Source: Thamnaconus septentrionalis
Lineage: Eukaryota > Chordata > Actinopteri > Tetraodontiformes > Monacanthidae
Length of the DNA stretch: 64,000 nt
Assembly (NCBI GenBank): GCA_009823395.1
Contig: CM020515.1
Coordinates: forward strand, 5,597,489 to 5,661,488
Direction: 5' to 3'
Shown here: positions 12,437 through 36,208 of the stretch, piece after piece
Layout: every line of letters begins with the position of its first letter
How positions within the stretch are numbered: position 1 is the stretch's first letter
Position numbers and translations under genes: made by a program
Notes under the pieces: model-generated
Database searches by the model: none
What the model was told of the DNA's origin: nothing
What the model saw: only the letters and a program-made list of their open reading frames with translations

Positions 12437-13396
12437 GGGTCCCATTTTGCATCCTCGGTGCTGTCAGTTCTTTCCCCACTTCACCAGATTATCAACGAGT
12501 TAAACTGACTGGAGGGAGAGCGAGAGGAGTGTAAACCAGCCATTGTGGCCAACAGCAGCACGAGCCTACAGCCACCTCCAAGCACCTACTGCGATGTGAT
12601 ACTTCCCTTCGTGGAAGGAAACGGTCAAGGTACACAAGAGTCAATGTCATGCAATGACATCACGGAAACAAGCAAGTTGTAAACGTGGCGCTCTGTTGTT
12701 TCCCTGAGCAATTAAGAACACAGAGGTTGTCATTTTTTTTATTTTACAACCAAAACAGATCCTAGGTCTTACGTACTAGGAAGCATTCTCACTGTACACG
12801 TGTCCTTGAACCTGCAGATATCCTCCGTTGCGAGGATTTGAGTTGGCGATCAGAGCGAAAGCAGGATTCAGCAGTTCAATTTTGTTGTTTACATGACCAC
12901 TGCTGCAACTGTGTAGCACTGGGCTCTGCGCTGCAAAGCTCCCCATGCTACGTGTCAGGTTTTAGATCTCCGGGCGCACATGATGCATTATTCAAGCCAG
13001 GTTGGAAATACATGGAGAGTTGTCTAAAGCATGGTGCTCATCATTGGATTAAAAAAAACAAAACAAAACAAAACCCCCCACAAGGATATGAATGCATTTT
13101 TCTATTTTTCTTTCTGCTTCTCTTAAATTCTCCCCTGATTCTACCTTGAACAGATGGCAAGTCGGTTGGAATTAGCATTGTGTTGTGCTCCTATCAAGCA
13201 AAATAGATGAAGAGAATAGATGAAAGAGGAGGAGGGGAAAAAAAACAGGTTTGTTTGCGCTCAGCCAAGCTCGAGACAATAAGGTAGCGGGGTCTATCTG
13301 AGGGAAATTACAGCCGGTGGACAATGGAAAAGGGACAGGGGCAGAAAGGACACCGGCGTAGCCCATATAAAACGGAAGTATATGTATATGTATATG

Positions 13397-13400
<4 letters not shown>

Positions 13401-13473
<73 letters not shown>
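13401..13473. repeat. (TA)n microsatellite
   Basis: About 36 TA dinucleotides in a row, preceded by an imperfect TATG tract and followed by a T run. Confidence 0.95.
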
Positions 13474-13481
<8 letters not shown>

Positions 13482-15561
13482 TATTTTTTACTGCATATAA
13501 AATATTTAATTTCAGTCGTGAAGCGGTCAGTCAGGCGTTGATGGGAGCCCACCTTCTTCCCTCCTGACATCAACAAGCAGCCCCTGGAAACGGCTAATAA
13601 ATACGGAAATGGACGTGACAGCTAACCAGACTTTTAAGAAGGGGGCTAATTTAGCACGTAGATAAGGTGCCAGAACGAAAAACAATAGGCGAGTGTTTAT
13701 TCATTGGATGAAACCAGAACAGCCGTTCATTATGGGCCAGCGCATTCTCACGGACAGACGCCGCTCCTGGAAAGACAAACGGCAAAACACCACCAACACG
13801 CTGCTGTCGACAAACACACCTGCAAGAGGGATTTTTTTTTTCTTTCTCCCGTCGGAAACAAATTTAACGATTCTCATTTCATGCAGGCATTTTTAATGAC
13901 TTACCTATATAGCTCGCGGGTGCAATGGCTTCAGTGGCTCTCCTACGTTTTTGCTTCAATCCCCTGGAGTGATCTGTGATTTCAAGCCCTCCGCGCAGAT
14001 GCCACCATTTGTATTTGTATTTCCCACCACCTTAGTGTTCTCTTGTATTAATATTACTATTTTTCCAGCTGACAAATGATGGTGAAAGCACCCCCCTCCT
14101 CTTTGCCTTCCACTGACACTTGGCATAGACGGTCCAGAGAAACTTTACTGTTTGACAACCCGGCGTATTTATACAGTGTGAGTCGCCCACACGCCCATGA
14201 CAGCCGGGACTATTTTCTTCATCATTAACCGTCAGATTGTAACGTTTTGGTGTGAAAATAGGTGATGCTGATCGAATTCACAATTGCACTGTAGCTGTTT
14301 AGAGTCTTGATGCTAAAAAAAAAAAAAGAATAAAAACATACCCCTCTTTATGATATACACAAAATGTCCACCCCCAGTCTTCTTTGGCACAAACGGATAT
14401 TAATCTTCTCTGCAAAAAATATACAAAATGCATATTTATTTTTTTTACAGATTCGATAAATCAAAATTACGATAAGCAGATCTACTTAAGTTGGCGGAAG
14501 GATATTCGTTTCTTCCCACCGATACTTAATAATTTGCTAAAAATATAAGTGGTGATAGCAACAGAGTCGCTATTGGCTGATGTGGGGGAGGTCCGGAAGA
14601 TTATTGGGCATCCATTAGCTAAAGCGACCAACCCCCTTTCCAGTGGCTTGTGGGAAATGAGGTTCGCCAAGAAAGAGAAGCCACTACGGCTGATCAAATG
14701 CAAAACAAACCAATTACGATGATAATTTGATGAATATTTTTGTTGTATATTTTTGCATTGTTTGGACAATTTTAAGGGGAATTTCCATCGACATCTATCA
14801 AAACCATTTCCAAAATGACAGGGATTGCAACTATTCACAGAAGCGTAATTTCATCATCGAAAACCTTGAGATCGTGCATGTAAATTTGTTTTGGTATTTA
14901 TAATTGCAAGACACTCATGCATTACATCACTAGCACTTTAAAACACACTAAGGTGAAGGTACAAGAATAGGCAACTTCATTTTCTGGCATTAACAAACTC
15001 TGACTGTGTAAAGCAGAGTCAAAATAACAGCTTTAATGCTGTATTGTGCTCCACGTGCCACTGCTAAATAGTGATAACAACGTTATTTGTGTTTTGTAGT
15101 GTTATTTTATCCTATAAATGAACAAATAAAAATGCATTTTCTTACACTTTAGTTGCTTCTTATTTTCAGGTGAGAGAGGGGAAACAATTAGATGCGAGTA
15201 CGGATGAGGTGAAAATCATCAATGTGATGAATGTGATCAGGATGAAGAAACAGCGCTGCCCCAGTCTGCTTCACTGACATGAATAAAAAGAAAACGGACA
15301 TCAATTCAAACACTTTACTTTCTTAAGATCAAATATGCTTTGATCATTGAACATTCTTAAAGAAAACCCGGTCCACTGGCCTTTGTATCGTAACCTTCAA
15401 CACAAGATTAAGACTGAAAGGGTGCTATATCCTCTCTTTTGATGGCGTTGGAAATTTGTTTCCATTTCTGTAACAGCTGGTGGCGGTAGTGCTCCAATTT
15501 CGTCGTGTACCACAACCACCGACAAAGCCGCGAAGAAAACTAATCTCCGTCAGCGAACAAA

Positions 15562-26086
<10,525 letters not shown>

Positions 26087-26691
26087 TGGGCGGCGGCGGA
26101 GGAAGCGGGACATGAGAGATGAGACGAAGAAGGGATGCGGAAGAGAAGCCGGAGAGATTTTGGTTTTTAATTTAAGGGTCGACTGTAGCTGTACTGGGTG
26201 AAGGAGTGGGACACACGCTCATACACACACTTATACACACACATAAATGCAAGGTCGCTGTACCAGTGGAAAGCGCACACACACAAAGCACGAACACAGA
26301 CCAATGGGCTTTATTTGTTTCACACTCAACACCAACGGACACACTCACAGTCGCGTCTCAGCAGGTTGTGACCGGGTGCGAGCGTTTGTAGCGGCAACAG
26401 TCTTCTCCACTTTAAACAAAACAACAAAAAAACGCCATTGAACACCGACGCATTCGACCAACTAATTTTTTTTATCCAAACTCACAACACACAGAGCAAG
26501 ATGGTGTGATTGTTTAGTGACAGATGGCTGTTGCAAGTGTGTTTTTCTTTGGCTGAATCAGTTTGTTTTTTGTCAAGCAGATGTTGTGTAACGCTGGGCT
26601 CGTTAAAAGCGTCGCTGTCGGGTGGAGCTTCCTTTTCCTCCAGAGACACGCTCTGTTCTTAGCGGTGAAGGTCCCATATGATTCATATACA

Positions 26692-26770
26692 TTAGGGATG
26701 TTAACAACTAATCGATTATCGATTAATTGCCGATTACGAATTTAGTCTACTAAATTAAAGTAGTCGCAAT
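26692..26770. repeat. Repeat fragment with ATCGATTA core
   Basis: TTAGGGATGTTAACAACTAATCGATTATCGATTAATTGCCG-type sequence is characteristic of the end of a widespread fish hAT-like repeat. Only one end could be seen. Confidence 0.35.
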
Positions 26771-27676
26771 TAAGTGAGCATTTTTTACACGGGTAGTAAG
26801 TATCATTATAACAGTGTAGTGGCAGGAAAGGGAAATTCACCTGTAGATACTGTGATGGTCATAATATACCTAGCACATGTTTTAAACAACTTTTGAAATG
26901 TGACCCATTAGAAGTCAACTTAAAGTCAGAGGAACTTATTATTTAGGGGTTATATAATGTATTCCTTATGCATTTTTCATTGTGAAATTGTGAAACGATT
27001 TTTTTTTCCCAACGGGATGCGTCAACGTAAGAATTCCGTCCTTTTGCTTACTCCATTTTTCAGAATTGGAGTTGTTGATTGCGGCCCTTTGTGATGTCAC
27101 AAAGTCCACGCTCCCTCTCAGCCAGGTGGTTGTGGCGCCCTGTGAAAACTCTCCCTGAAAGCCACAAGCGCGGCTGCTATTATCTGGAGATCTATAACAT
27201 ACATTATCAGCCATGAATCATAAAAGAAAGAACCACTTCCTGTTCCGCTCCCTCTCGCTGACTACAACAACTGACTAAATCCATCCTGATGCCCGATACA
27301 TTCGATCCAGACCGCTTGATAAGCTGACGTCATTCCTCCACATGCACGCAGTACGTCCAGACCTTTTCCCCCGAAGGTCAATGATTCCATATTTATGATT
27401 CACCAAACGGTAATAATGAACTCGGACTCGCTGCCGTCTGGTATTTTAACCCAGCGCTCACTCCACTGCAGGTGACTTCACCTGCATTCTCAAGTCATCC
27501 ATATCCCCATCAGCCTCCTCACTGTTTTTGTTGCGCCGCAGCATCAGTGCCGTCGATCTGACATTTTGCTAACAGTGTGCTAATTCCGCTAATGCAAATT
27601 CCTCCGTTTTTATTTTTGCTGATTGCGTGAAAGCGTCTTTGTGTGGTTGTCACTGTGGCGCTGCAACAGCGCAGGT

Positions 27677-27938
27677 CAGTGGTTCTCAACTGCTGGAGTC
27701 TCAGGACCCCCATTTTTTTTTCCTGGTAATGAAGTCGCGACACAAATTTACTCCACAAAAATGAAAACCAACTTTCCATCATGTCTAGTAAATAAATTAC
27801 TAGACAAATAAGTTACTAGACCTGATCTAAAGTGGGCTAGGGTTTTTATTTTTGTGGAGTAAATTTGATTACTCCACAATCAAAATCCTGCAAAATAAAC
27901 CCACTTTTGGGTCTCGACCCACCAGTTGAGAAACGCTG
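27677..27938. mobile_element. hAT-like MITE downstream of aco2
   Basis: CAGTGGTTCTCAACTG and CAGTTGAGAAACGCTG are inverted ends matching 14 of 16 positions and bounding 262 bp. Internally there are further inverted segments (TAAATTTACTCCACAAAAA against TTTTTGTGGAGTAAATTT). The target duplication is not convincing. Confidence 0.65.
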
Positions 27939-27993
27939 GCGTATTGCAACCCAAGCAAAGCGAGTATTTGTTTGCCACTTTACTTTCTTTCAG

Positions 27994-28030
<37 letters not shown>

Positions 28031-29737
28031 TTATCAGGCAAACGTCATTCTTGCGGTGTCATTTTCTTCCGTTGCTTTTTGTTCCTCCCGCCTCTTTGCA
28101 CTCTTCCGATGAGCACTGGCAATCCAAACCAAAACCTGATGTATATATATATGTGTATTTATATTTTTTTTAAAGAAAGTAAGCCGCTCTTTTATCAGGA
28201 ACGCCAGACAGAGAACCCGTGCCAGTTCCAGTTTTCGCATTTTAAAGGAACAGTCTATTTTGTAGAGACAAAGGATAAAGCGCATTTAAAAAAAAAAAGT
28301 CCAAACTAAAATCTCCGACACAAGTCGTCTGAAATGCAGCGTCACAGATGAGCTATTTCTCCACTTGGGCTCTCGTGTTTTTCTTTCTCTCCATTGAAAT
28401 CTCTTTTTTTTTCTCATTTTAACTTGCACACAATGGTGGATTGCAGTGGATCGCCAGTATGTGAAATTACATCTTGTAGCTGCAAAATAGGAGGTTGGGG
28501 GGCTGACACGGCGCAGGTTCCTGTCTTGAGTCTATTGGTTCTGAAATCAGGTTCAGATTTGGTCTGCTGTAGTAAGACTCACTCTGCCGTCTCCTTATAA
28601 ATGGATAATTGCGCACAATGTAGTGTCCAGATGCCTGTACACTGGCACTTTGTAGACTTAGCCAAACATTTGTCAGGCGTGCTCGGCCACGCTTCATGTA
28701 TCCTTTCACTAAATGCCTCGCTAGCGCCCGCTTGTGTGTGATTCCGTGTTTTGCTCAAGTACGACGCGTGTTGGTGATGCGACTCCCGGAGGATGCGACT
28801 GATGCTCACTGAATGGAGAATGCATTGAATTCGCCATAGCTCTCCAGCCACATGTACTCTGAGGTCGCAGTGTCAGGACCCGTGTGTAAACGATGTGATT
28901 TATGACTGCACTTTGTATAGGGATGTGTACATAATCATGATAGATATACATTTATATTAAGAAAGAGAGGCTTTAACATACAGTGTCTAAATTAGAGCTT
29001 TGTAACACAATTCTCTGACACCCTCCACCTCTCCCAGGCACCTCCTGTGTGATCTTTTTACTGTATTTCCTTTTGGTTAAGCTGCCCAGTTGACAGGAGG
29101 ATGGTGGGTGGAATGAAAGCACATGTGACTGTAATGTATTTGTCCATTGCCGTTGGGATGAGATGGTTTGAAAGACGTGTTTTTGTGAGTCACGGATGAG
29201 CTGTGTGTTTTTCCTCAACAGATGGACGCGTGAGGGATGATTTCATTTTTTTAAGCAGCGGAGACAGACGTTCAGTGAAATTGCTCCTCCTTTATTTTCC
29301 TCCTGTTTAATGCACTCGTCAAGCGCACAGCTTTGTCCAATGATCTCTTCCTCGTACTTTGTGCCAGAAATGCCTAATACTGAACAAAAAAAAAACGATG
29401 TGCGATCTTCAAAAAAAAAAAACGATATTTACCTCTGTACATTTTGCTGTCTGCTGCACAATTCACCGGAAATAATGTTAAACGTTTGTTTTTTACAATG
29501 TAAAAAAAAAAAAAGCTGTCTATTTGGGAAATTTCCTGCAAAACATAAGTCCGTTGGTCAGGCGGGGAGTCGGCGCTTTCTGCGATATTCCATCTTGCAA
29601 ACCAAATTGGTGTTCTTGTTTGAAATGGCATCCTACTTGTGTGTTGTTTGGCCACGCCTCCTCCAGTTTTGTGTTAAAAAGAACGTTGTTTATTTTTTGT
29701 CACACTTCGTATGGCTGAATACACAGAAATATTAATC

Positions 29738-29822
29738 AATAAACTAAATACGGGCAGATGTTTCCGCATAGTGGTGATTGTTCTGATTTCAGCATTTTGT
29801 AAACAGATAATCAATGAATAAA
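29738..29822 (+). terminator. Candidate aco2 poly(A) signals
   Basis: AATAAA occurs at 29738-29743 and 29817-29822. Using them would imply a 3' UTR of about 3.7 kb that includes the MITE at 27677. An earlier site cannot be excluded. Confidence 0.25.
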
Positions 29823-31787
29823 GAGTTGCTATTACTAATTCAAGGTTCTAAGCAGCTTTGTTGTCAATCCTACAGTACATGTAGCATATACAGAGCAGGT
29901 TCAGCCTCGCGATGAGGTTGGTGCCTTCAAGGCAACAGCCGTCGACACTGCAGGGAAGTGGTGATCAAACGGCTGCACCCTGACTCAGTTTGAACTCGAC
30001 CAACAGAGACATTGACAAACATCGTCTCCAACACCGGCCTTCACCTTGTCTGCACCAAAATAGGTCGCTGAGATACAATCTGAATATTTTAAATGTAATG
30101 ACGTTTACCGTTTGATTGGATTAACCAAGGAAAATCAAAACGATGAATCAGAAGTGAAGGTTTCACAAAAATGGAGATTTGTTGTAAATGATCAGTCTCT
30201 AGTATTTTTGCTCACGCGGCAACTGCCGTGTACGCTCAGTACAACCTTACGACTTGATCGCCGTGATTATTTGCTATTAACAATTTACAGCTTGGAAGTT
30301 TATTTTCCCTGATGATGTCACGGCAAAGATTAAAGGCACAGAACAAAGTCAATGAAGCACTTAAATGTACATACGAAGCCTATTGCTGAATAAATGTTGG
30401 AAAGTAATGTCTCTGAGTCTTGGAAACACGAGCCCCCTTCTTCAGGAGACCATGTGGAGGACTTGTGTGAATGAGACTGAGTACTAAGTTGAGGAGGTTA
30501 GAAGCAGAAACAGAGACTGCTCTCGCCCCTGAAACTACTGGATGTAAAGGTGCAGAAGAAAAAGATAACCGACAGGTTGAGCCGCTCAGGGTGAAGGTGT
30601 ACAACCGTTGACGACCCCAGGAAATCAAGAGAGGATATTAAACTATACCAGCATAACTGAAGTGGACACTCAGAACAGAATCCGGGAGAGAAATTCCTCT
30701 TGAAGAATCCGGCTGGGGAAGGAAGCTCCTGATGATAGGCCTAGATATTTGTGGAGACTCTGAACAAACTGCTTTATGTTAGGCACCGTTTTGGCCTCCC
30801 CACTGATGAGCAGCTTGGCCTGATTGGTTGTGGCTTTGTGGATTTGTTGTGGCAGACAACGAGCTTCGTGTTTGAAGAGACATTGCAGAACTTGCCCAAG
30901 TGTGAAAAAGAAACAATGATGAGCGTGCACTCAAAATCTCAAATCATTTGAAAAGCTGATTCGACGGTGCGTTAAAACATTTTTCCTGATTTCTTGATTT
31001 CATTGAGATCTCTTGATCTTAATTGAACCAGCCGCTAGGGGGTGCATTGTTTCCCTCTGCTCTCCTCCAGATTCAAACACCATATTTTGTACCATCAGCT
31101 TAAAAGTAAAGCAGCATATAAAGATAACACATAGTCACAGGAGGAAACATGATCATGCTCGTGATTTTGATTAAGTGGTTAATTTCTATTGTTGCTCTGT
31201 CTTTGTTTTCCTTTTTCTGTATTCTTTCCTTTGTGTTTTGTTCCTTTTTGTTTTTCCTTTTGTTCTGGGACATAGTTTATATGGCCATATCCGTACCATG
31301 ATGTTGCACGATGCATAAAATGTTACTGCTCTTGTCAACATTTATTTTTGTCCCATGCTATGGCAATGGCAATGGCAGTCATGCAGAGTTGGGGGATGCA
31401 TTGAGTTGAATGCCATCGTATTCAAATGCAACACAACCCAAAGCAGTTTTTGATTCATTGCCATGCTGCACAACCTACCCCGTGACACTCACTGTATATT
31501 TGAGTGTCTGAGGCAGAGAGAAAGCCAGTTTACGCCTGAGAATAAGATAATGTATGTTTGATTGGATGAAGTTGATTTAACAAAAGTCTTTGGGTAAAAA
31601 AAAAAACATGTGGGCTACCACTGCTACTGTCACTGTTCTTCAGAATTTAAGCTGTTGTTCACAAATAAAGCTACCTGGACATAGAGTTCACTCGCATATA
31701 CACCATTCCCCATACACACAAATATACAGAAGAATATAAAAGAAAAAATACATTTTAATGGCGTTGCTATGAAGCTACAGCCTCACG

Positions 31788-31801
31788 CCAGTGGGGGGCG
31801 C
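31788..31801 (+). promoter_or_regulatory. CTCF-like motif upstream of polr3h
   Basis: CCAGTGGGGGGCGC matches CCASYAGRKGGCRS at 13 of 14 positions by eye and lies about 460 bp upstream of the polr3h start codon. Confidence 0.3.
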
Positions 31802-32262
31802 CGAAGCCCTTCGACAACCAAAACAGAGGAAAAATGATTAAAACTCAAGCGGGTAACAGGAAGAAATAAATACATTTAAAGATTAAATGTAGATTTTATA
31901 ATAACTCGTCCTGGCGGTAATATTTTGCACTGCAACATAGAGCAGCTGAATGACAGCGGGAATTGCGTGCGTGTGCCTTTAAGCTTTACGACATGTCGCA
32001 AACTCGCATTGCCGTAAAGAATCACGTGTACTCGGAGGAAATCTACTCCGCACATCATGGAGCCTTTCAGTTTGTCTAAAGTGTGTTAAGAGTACTCTTT
32101 TTTTTATTTTTTTTATTTTTGTTCTGAAGAAGAATGCGTACATGTTCTCCTGAGAGTGTCGACACCGCGGAGCGCAGCTAACCGCCTGGCTAGCTCGCCG
32201 GCTAGCTCGGTTCGGGTTGCCTGTCTCACTGTACACACTACTACTGGCTGTCAGTTTGCATC

Positions 32263-35200
32263 ATGTTCGTGTTGGTGGAGATGGTCGACACAGTCCGGAT
32301 CCCTCCGTGGGATTTCCACAAGCAACTCAACGAGGCCATAGCCGAGGAGCTCAACAAGAAGCTGGCCAACAAGGTACTTTAAAAATATCAAAGCTGTGCA
32401 AACATTTCATTGCGTGGATCCGTTTGGATCTACATCAGAGTCGTTACATCAAAAGAAAATAAATAAATAAATACAGTTGGTACTAATATAATGAGGTACA
32501 TCCGACATGTTCATAGCTGATCTAAACAATTTCTACCAGTTGCGTGGCTGCCACAGGTGTCGGATAAAAAAAAAGAAGAAAATCTTAAATTGGGTCTTTT
32601 AGAAGAGCTTTTAAAGTCCTGGACTGATGGTTTACGATCTATTTTCATTTCAAGACTATATTTTGTGCTTAAAAAAAGAAAATTGTCGTCAATGGAAGCC
32701 AACACTAAATTGTTGTGTGTTTTCTAACACTGCTCTCTCTTCACCTCAGGTTGTCTACAACGTGGGCCTGTGCATATGCCTGTATGACGTCACTAAGCTG
32801 GACGACTCCTACATATTCCCGGGAGATGGAGCCGCACACACTAAAGGTGCGATGATGGCCTAAACAACGCTCTCTTTACACTATCACATTTAGGACACGG
32901 TCGTTATATCATAGAAAACCTGGAAACATCGAATTTGCAAATGCCATTCTCTAGGGCTTGGAAAAGTCATGGAATTTTGGAAAATCACTGAAAGTTTTGC
33001 AAAAGCCTTGAAATTTGACCTTGTCTCTCACAAACTAGCAGAATTTGCTCTGAATTAGCCTGGCCATCTAGCTTCGCCTATGTAGTTTGGTCTAATTGAC
33101 CCACAGATTTCACCTGCAGATGCCTTTACCCTTCTATATGTTATACTCCTTGTTTGGTTTTTAGATTGGCAAGGAAGGTGTCGGGTCACCCTGTGAGCAC
33201 TGTTAGCATATCAACCGTTAGCACTTTTTGACACACCGTGTCAGTTTCACACATACGACAGACAGACGGCGGTCGGACACGGATTTGGACACAAGCGACA
33301 GAAACGCGTGGTCTGAGCTGCACTTTGACCACTAGTAATGATATTTGACGGACTGTCTCTCGACTTTCTGACTTGTTCTCATCTCCCCCTTTTTTTTCTT
33401 CCATCCGCCAGTTCATTTTAGGTATGTCGTCTTTCACCCTTTCCTCGACGAGATCCTCACCGGCAAGATCAAGTACTGCAGCCAGGAGGGAGTTCACGGT
33501 AACTTCTGTCTTCCTGCATCAGCGTGATCACTAAATAACTCTCTATTTCTACGTGTTTGTTCAGTTTTCAATTTTTGACAATCTCTAAAACATCAGATTT
33601 CAGAATCAAATCGGCATCCGTCAAGAAAAAGCACAGGCTCAACAGTGTTCTCATGTGTTCATATTTTCTATTTTTAGTTCAGCAAACCAAAAAAAAAAGA
33701 AGAAGAAAAAGTTGCTTAAACATTTTCATGAGATCTCGGGCTGGAAAACTCTAAATTTTTTGAGCCGAGTTTGGCTTCTCTGTGCTTCGTCCATGACAGA
33801 GTCTCACCCACCGTCCTCTTTGTCTTTCACAGTCACAATGGGCTTCTTTGACGACATTCTCATCCCGCCAGAGTCGCTGCAGCAACCCGCAAAATTGTAT
33901 CCTTACCGCCCCCCACCCCCACCCCCTCACTTCCCAAAAAATAACACCTTTTCATGCCTGACGTGATAATAATGATCATTTCAACTCAACCACCAGTGTT
34001 GTTGGAATTACTCCATAATGCAACTACTGAGTACTCCTTAATAAAGTAATCTAATTATCTCTTTAACTACTTTGTTTCATAAGTAATCAATTACTAATTA
34101 CTTCACTAATCACTGTAGTTAAAAGAAGATAAAGTAACAGTTACTCAGTGCTTTGGAATGAACTTTATTAAAGTGCAATTCCAATTATTGCCTCTGTCCT
34201 CTTAACCTGAATGAATGTTGGCTCTCTGAACGCAAACTGCACATTTCACAGAACAAACTCATGTACAGCACTGGTGCCTTTTGCACAGCCCAGGTTGTTA
34301 AAATAATTAGAAGATGTCGGAAAAGTAACGAGATCGTTACTTGATATAAAGTAATTATGATGTAATTACCAGTTTTGCCACGGTAATCTAGTTACGTTAC
34401 TCCGTTGCTCAAAAAATAGATTAATTACAGTAGTGGATTACTTAGTAATAGATTACTCGCCAGCACTGTCAAGCACCCTCATTAGCCAGCTGTTTCAAGG
34501 AGTTTACTGCTGTTGCGTTGTCCTTAGCTGCTCTGGCAGCGACGAAGCGGAGCAGGTCTGGCTGTGGGAGTACGAGACGGACGAGGGGGCCCATGACCTC
34601 TACATGGACCAGGGGGAGGAGATCCGTTTTCGGGTGACGGACGAAGTCTTCGTGGACACGTCGCCGACGGGCCCGACGGCCAGCGCAAGAGGCGCGCCCG
34701 GCGCAAGCGGGACAGTCGACGGCGGCGCGCCGCCGCCGCCGGAGGAAGGCGAGAAGAAGGAGGCGCCGTACACTTTGATCGTAAGTGGGAACGTACTTCG
34801 CGATGGTTGCGTCTGTCGAGATGATTCACAATATCAAAGTGTTGCGCCCACCGCCCCCGAACTGAACGAGGTTCATTGTGTCTTCAAAAGGTATATGTTA
34901 TTATTAATGCTTTTAACCTCCTGACTCTTTTGATTTTTTTTAATGGTGATGCATAGCAACTAGCCACACAATGTTGGCCTGTCCCTTATACACTAGTATA
35001 TTATATTTATATGGAATTGTAATTATATGTTCATATATTTTTCTTAAGAACACGTATTGCGCTTTAGTTATATAGCAGACATCCCTACTTAATTCAGAGC
35101 TCTGCTGTGAATGTTCTGCAGTAAACACTGGCATTGGTGCAAAGAAGAGTTGTACAAGAGGGAAATAAGTATTTATATTCACCCATTGTGGGTTAGTTTC

Positions 35201-35430
35201 AGCAACCCACGACCATCCTCCATCCCCGCAGACGGTTTCAACTCTCGCGGAGCACATTTATGACAATATAATGCACTAAAGCTCGGCTGCGAACTGAAAT
35301 CTTAAACTGCCGACCAGCCTCGCTAAAATAGGAGCCGATGATGAGCTCGATGACTTGACCAACTTCGCTGTCGTTCTAGGGGACCATCTGTGAACCAGGC
35401 CTGGGGCTGCTGTCGTGGTGGAACAGCTAG
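32263..35430 (+). CDS. polr3h: RNA polymerase III subunit RPC8, 6 exons
   Basis: RPC8/Rpc25 is the Rpb7-like stalk subunit of RNA polymerase III and is needed for initiation on tRNA and 5S genes. Exons: 32263-32373, 32750-32846, 33412-33498, 33833-33896, 34540-34780, 35380-35430. All junctions are GT-AG and in phase, giving 216 residues; human POLR3H has 204. The N-terminal Rpb7-like domain is visible as [20 protein letters not shown] and [19 protein letters not shown]. The C-terminal RPC8 OB domain is visible as [19 protein letters not shown] and [20 protein letters not shown]. The end is [12 protein letters not shown]. The extra length is in exon 5, a Gly/Ala/Pro-rich low-complexity linker before the KKEAPYTLI motif. 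The start codon is the first ATG of the conserved N-terminus. A repeat element sits in intron 4, ending 71 bp before exon 5. Confidence 0.97.
33994..34468. mobile_element. hAT-like element in polr3h intron 4
   Basis: The ends CAGTGTTGTTGG and CGCCAGCACTG are inverted. The flanks TCAACCAC (33986-33993) and TCAAGCAC (34469-34476) are an 8-bp target duplication with one mismatch. The body is rich in TAATTAC/GTTACTC blocks. A diverged second copy is at 42644-43120. Confidence 0.75.
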
Positions 35431-36202
35431 CGCCGCCACTGAAGAAGAGGACACGTTGTAGGGGGAAGGGGGGGGTGTTTTGAGTGAACAGACTGACTGA
35501 GAAACATTCGGCCAGAGACACTGACCCGCGTCGGGGCCGCCCTCTGAGTCTCTGCAGCGCTGTCGAGACCTGGAGCCTCACACCAGCATCTTTGTTTACG
35601 TGTAAAGTATTTGTAATGTTTATTCACAGAATGGCTGACGGACACACGTGTACTCTTGGTTGTATCTCGAAAATATTGTTGTTTTTTTTCGTCGCTTACC
35701 CCAAAGGAAAAAAAGTAATTTTTCAGATAATGAAATCATGTGAATTCATTTGTCAATATGATTTGCGAGTGACTCCACGTCTGCTCCGCTCTGGTCGGCT
35801 AATGTGCCTTTTGCTGTCCTCAAAACTATATGCACATTTAAGTGTTGAAGATATTGCTATAATCATGCAAAAATTCTAATTTGGTTGTTGAGTTTCAAGG
35901 GTTTTGAAAGCGCCGTTATTTATTTTTTTCATGTATCAATCCACATTATTATTTTTTTTTTGACAAGCAGATTAAAATGCTAAATCATAATCAACCCGCA
36001 TTTAAGTTTGGCGACACGGTGCAACCCTAATTCAGTGACTCGTCTCAGCTTTTATAGTCTTTTTTCTTTTTAATTCTGTTTTGCCACAAGCGCCTCTGGA
36101 AAGGTTTTTAATTTACTGGGATCCTCGAGATTCAAACAGAGCACGCATTGCAACTGTAAAAATGAGTTTTCCCTCCAACCATAGCAGTGACCTCATCGTG
36201 TA

Positions 36203-36208
36203 AATAAA
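36203..36208 (+). terminator. Candidate polr3h poly(A) signal
   Basis: AATAAA about 770 nt after the polr3h stop codon, followed by a T/G-rich stretch. Confidence 0.35.

Larger units (their letters stand above)
10745..15561. other. tob2-aco2 intergenic region
   Basis: Divergent promoters of tob2 (minus) and aco2 (plus) should lie here. Visible contents are a LINE-type tail near 11066-11112, (ATCC)n at 11482-11507, a CpG-richer patch at about 11940-12300, a canonical TATA box at 12429, and a long (TA)n at 13401-13473. No phf5a exon was found in this interval on either strand, although that gene sits between TOB2 and ACO2 in human. Confidence 0.5.
26087..32262. other. aco2 3' UTR and aco2-polr3h intergenic DNA
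   Basis: No further gene was recognised. Contents include a repeat with ACTAATCGATTATCGATTAA at about 26692-26770, a MITE at 27677-27938, and (GT)n at about 27997-28029. Possible aco2 poly(A) signals lie at 29738 and 29817. A stretch at about 30380-30930 has short frames on both strands but no family I can name. Two CTCF-like motifs lie upstream of polr3h. Confidence 0.45.

Noticed and set aside
30380..30930. Possible retroelement or gene fragment with short frames on both strands
   Set aside because: No domain or repeat family could be recognised and no splice structure supports it.
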